A stretch of 64,000 nt of DNA from Pomphorhynchus laevis (taxonomy: Eukaryota; Acanthocephala; Palaeacanthocephala; Echinorhynchida; Pomphorhynchidae). A program made the position numbers and the translations under genes. Below are positions 60,994 to 64,000 of this stretch, in pieces (the first letter of the stretch is position 1; every line of letters starts with the position of its first letter). The notes below the pieces were generated by a model. That model saw nothing but the letters and a program-made list of their open reading frames with translations. It was not told the DNA's origin and searched no databases. Location of the stretch: assembly GCA_012934845.2 (NCBI GenBank), contig WNNJ02003559.1:38043-102042 (forward strand). The letters are read 5' to 3'.

Positions 60994-62400
60994 TCGGTAG
61001 TTTTATGTCAGTTAATCACAAAGATAATGGTTTAATGTATCTTTTGGTAGGTGTATGGGGAAGGCTGATGGGATTTTCTATGAGGTTGCTAATTCGGTTC
61101 GGATTCTCCATTATATTCTAATTCAGATCGGATTTTCTATGAGGTTCTAATTCGGCTCGAGTTAGGTAGAGGGGGAGTCTCGAATGCGTAAAGAGACTGT
61201 GTATAACGTGTTAGTTACTAGCCACGCAGTTATGATGATATTTTTTCTAGTTATACCAGTTTTTATGAGAGAATTTGGTAATTGATTAATACCAGTAATG
61301 ATAGGGTTAAGGGAAATGACCCTTCCCCGGTTAAGGATTTCAAACCTTCCCCTGTTTGAAATTAATTTTCTTTCTCTCTCGGTTAGGGATTATGGGGGTA
61401 TCTCGATTTTGAGGGGAGGGGAAGTAGGTTGAACAATGTATCCCTATATTTGGGATTTCCTCCCAAGGTATTTCCTCTATTTTGGGTTCAATTAACATTT
61501 TGGTTACTTGGGTAGTTGAAATGGTAGTATATAGGGTGGAGCAGGAGCCTTTGTTTGTGTGAGCTATAGTAACGACTGCGGGGTTAGTGATTTTAAGAGT
61601 ACCGGTCTTGGCGGCGGCTTTAAATATGCTCTTGTCATACCGCAACTTGAACGCTAGATTGTTTGACCCTTGTGGGAGAGGTTATACGATCCAGTACCAT
61701 CACTTATTTTAGTTATTTGGGCACTTTGAGGTGTATATTCACATTTTGTATGGATATAATTTGGTGTCACATGCAGTGAAGTCTTTAGGGGGGAGGTTTG
61801 AAGTGCTTAGTTATTTGGGAATCGTGTAGGCCCTGTCAAAGATTGTGGGCCTAGGGTGTCTTTTTCGGGCTACCCATATGTTTACTGTGGTTTTGGATAT
61901 TGACACACGAGCTTATTGTTCTGTGACTTCCATAACCATTGCGGTACCAACCGGGATTAAAGTATTTAGATGACTAGCCTCAATGTATGGTTTGAACAAC
62001 CCCTTAAACTCAACAAGGATATGGGTCTTAAGATTTATTTTGATATTTGTCATTGGGGTTTTAACAGGAGTCATGTTAGCTAATTATAGGCTCGACACGG
62101 TATTTAATGACACGTATTTTGTAGTAGCCCATTTTCACTGTGTTGCGAATGGGGGTAGTGTTCTTTCTATTTCTAGGTTTGAATATTTGACTTCCTCTAT
62201 TTTTAGGAGTGAGATTTTCATAGCTGTGACTGGAAGTGCACTTCTTATTGGTGTTTGTTAGGGTAAATTTGACATTCATCCCCCAGTTTATATCAGGGTT
62301 TATGAGGATACCTCGACATCGACAGTGGGATCATTTCCGCCGTTATTATGTGTAATCGTGTATGTGGGGTATTGTACATGACACTGTGTGGGTCACGCAT
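60994..62400 (+). pseudogene. cox1: cox1 mitochondrial-derived pseudogene
   Basis: Cytochrome c oxidase subunit 1. Pieces in order: SVNHKDNGLMYLLVGVWG (NHKDIGTLY), VYNVLVTSHAVMMIFFLV, FGNW, EPLFVWAIVTTAGLVILRVP, VLAAALNMLLSYRNLNARLF and FDPCGRG, FGHFEVYIL-like, TGIKVF, GVLTGVMLANYRLDTVFNDT and YFVVAHFHCV, FIPQFISGFMRMPR. Conserved residues are changed (HYVLS is lost), and stops, shifts and a small local duplication near 61,080-61,160 are present. The start codon is not clear. Confidence 0.88.
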
Positions 62401-62649
62401 GATTGTTTCATTATCAGATGATGCCGGCTATAGAATGAATGGAAGGGTCAAACCCTCCCCATCACAGGAGAATTAAGGGGTCGCTAAAGAACTTCAAATC
62501 GGTTTAAGCAGTTAGGCAGTATCAGGGTGCAGGCAATTTCCAATTGTCAGAGGATACTGACTAATTGATAATCATGGAGAGACTGGGTCTTATATTTGTT
62601 AATAGACTTGACAGTTTTAAGAATAGTTCATTGTAGATAAACTTTAGCA
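62401..62649 (+). other. Region between cox1 and rrnL (tRNAs expected)
   Basis: Acanthocephalan mitochondria have trnG, trnQ and trnY here. I cannot fold a convincing tRNA by eye. Confidence 0.3.
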
Positions 62650-63560
62650 ATAGGCATGAAGAGGGTGTAGTTATAAGTGAGTTTGAACTTAAGAGAGATG
62701 ACAAAGCAGTTATGTTATCTTTTGTATAAGGGGACAGAAGTTTATTAAGGATGTATATACTCCAAACCCTAAGATATTAGGGCTAAGTCCTGCAAAAATG
62801 TGGGGATTAGGCCCTAAAGTAGTGAGATTCGATCGATTTGGTTATAATTGAGCGGAGTGTGAGAGGGTAAGTCTCTTTAGGGTTTTTATTGTTAAGAATA
62901 GTATGAGAACGTTCTAAAGTGTAATAGTGTTATTACAAATTGAGAGAGTATAGGATTTATTTACAGCAAATCCACATAATTTGAATAATAGTTCTAATGA
63001 ATTAATCTGCCCATGAGTATTTAGATTATAAAAGTGTAAGATAATAGGCACTATATTTAAATTGGCCATTTAATAAATATTTATTAAAAGCATTTCTATA
63101 TTCATATATAGTAGCCCTTGCCCGCTGAGACTTTGAAGGCTGTTGTAAGTTGACTATTCTAAGGTAGCATAATAGTTGTTTATTGCAATCAGGAATGAAG
63201 GGGATAATATTTGAATGGGGGTGTTTGTAATGAGAGAAGAAATTACTTTTAAGGGAAAATACTTTAAAGGGCAAAAGGCGGAAAGACCCCGGAAGCTAGG
63301 TAAAGTATTACTTTGTTGGGGCAATAGGTGAGAGGCAAGATTCCACTGTTTAAGTTACTACAGGGATAACAGGGTTATCAGCGTATCAGGTTGGTTTGCT
63401 ACCTCGATGTTGGATCACCTATCAAGTAGTTTGTTCGACTTTGAAGAGTACGTGATCTGATTTTAGATCGGCGTGAGCCAGATCGGTTTTATCTTTTAGA
63501 AACCCTTTGTAGTACAAAGGGGGCAGGGGGCAATAATTGGAGCCTGCGTGACAGAAATTG
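62650..63560 (+). rRNA. rrnL: Mitochondrial-type large subunit rRNA copy (rrnL pseudogene)
   Basis: The 3' half is clear: GACTATTCTAAGGTAGCATA (63,153), GGCGGAAAGACCCCGG (63,276), CTACAGGGATAACAGGG with TTATCAGCG (63,359), CCTCGATGTTGGATCA (63,402) and the GATCGGCGTGAGCCAGATCGG phrase (63,466). These are domain IV-V signatures of 16S-like mitochondrial rRNA. The 5' limit is uncertain. It is on the same strand as cox1, as in acanthocephalans and unlike ancestral arthropods. Confidence 0.88.
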
Positions 63561-63579
63561 CGCCTAATTTAGGTTTATG

Positions 63580-64000
63580 TCATTGTTCAGGTTGTGGGGG
63601 TTTTGTTATTGGTTATTTTCGGTGTAATCCTTTTGACCAATGTGAGTGTCAAGGGGTATGGCGGGTTATCTATAAATCTATGACTTATTGTATGTCTGGT
63701 GGCGATACTGTGGGGGTTTAAGTACGCAAGGTGGGAAGGGTGAATCATATTGTCTATGGTAAATGTTGGGGGATTTTTATGCTGATGGTTTATGCTAGAA
63801 GCACTGATGTTTACAATAAATTAATCACCCCTACCAAAGTTTTAGGTGTTGGATTTGTTGTAGTTTTGTACTTGTATGGTGTAAGGGGGTCGGAGCCTAC
63901 AACCACCCCAGAGTCGTTAGTGTATACAGGAAGACGAGGCGTGTTATTATTATCAGGGGTGTTCCTAGTTTTGGCTATAGTAGCCTGTAATCGGGTATTG
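63580..64000 (+). pseudogene. Probable nad6 pseudogene (partial)
   Basis: Downstream of rrnL, where nad6 is expected. Frames give VLGVGFVVVLYLYGVRGSEP and GVLLLSGVFLVLAIVACN, which resemble the membrane segments of NADH dehydrogenase subunit 6 but carry no diagnostic motif. Cut by the window edge. Confidence 0.4.

Larger units (their letters stand above)
55620..64000 (+). pseudogene. Nuclear copy of mitochondrial DNA (cox3-nad2-cox1-rrnL-nad6)
   Basis: G+T-rich plus strand with mitochondrial genes in the order cox3, nad2, cox1, large rRNA, probable nad6. It runs to the window edge and is interrupted by an LTR element. TGA must be read as Trp. Coding parts carry stops and shifts beyond the mitochondrial code, and the retroelement insertion has clean target duplications, so this is a nuclear copy, not the organelle genome. 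The one-strand order matches what I recall for acanthocephalan mitochondria. Total mitochondrial content here is at least 4.6 kb. Confidence 0.85.

Noticed and set aside
55620-64000. Genuine mitochondrial genome or contaminant
   Set aside because: Stops and shifts in cox1, a nuclear-type LTR insertion with target duplication, and continuity with nuclear repeats argue for a nuclear copy; an assembly join at the left edge is not fully excluded.

Overview
This is nuclear DNA from an invertebrate animal, most likely an acanthocephalan (thorny-headed worm). The strongest clue is a broken nuclear copy of mitochondrial DNA at the right end (about 55.62-64.0 kb). It reads cox3, nad2, cox1, large rRNA, probable nad6, all on one G+T-rich strand with TGA as Trp. 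As I recall it, that is the acanthocephalan mitochondrial gene order. The rest is AT-rich and dense with retroelements.

The one host gene that looks alive is the 3' half of a voltage-gated sodium channel gene (para/Nav1 type). It has six exons between 12,814 and 33,593 on the + strand, and every splice phase fits. It covers the end of domain III, the inactivation linker, all of domain IV and the C-terminus. A 16-kb intron (15,979-31,983) is packed with repeats. A second intron holds an antisense, broken copy of protein disulfide isomerase.

The mobile load includes: (1) many copies of a Penelope-like element whose GIY-YIG endonuclease lies upstream of the reverse transcriptase, as in Naiad-type elements, with one nearly full copy at 39.48-42.83 kb; (2) Penelope-like elements with the usual RT-then-endonuclease order, best at 50.1-54.06 kb, plus several loose endonuclease pieces; (3) RTE-clade LINEs (0.1-2.2, 42.4 and 52.0-53.6 kb); (4) two LINE families of the Jockey/I/R1 type, called LINE-B and LINE-C here; (5) a short-LTR Ty3/gypsy-like fossil at 56,490-60,213 inside the mitochondrial nad2 copy; (6) two small elements with terminal inverted repeats; (7) tandem repeats of about 350-380 bp.

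The most interesting layer is RNA-level. A 351-bp tandem repeat (21.4-22.2 kb) carries ordinary type I hammerhead ribozymes and looks like a metazoan retrozyme. Three other, mutually unrelated families carry all hammerhead core pieces and all three helices, but with the three strands in an order that is not a rotation of any known hammerhead: the 370-bp repeat at 16.7-17.4 kb, the ~370-bp satellite at 22.2-24.0 kb, and the 3' UTR of the Naiad-like element. Two have the order GAA strand, CUGAUGA strand, cleavage strand, and the third is a rotation of that same order. Helix I shows a compensating base-pair change between UTR copies. I think this set, possibly working as dimers, is the candidate undescribed system. 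Head-to-head palindromic insertions with hammerhead-like arms recur across the window.
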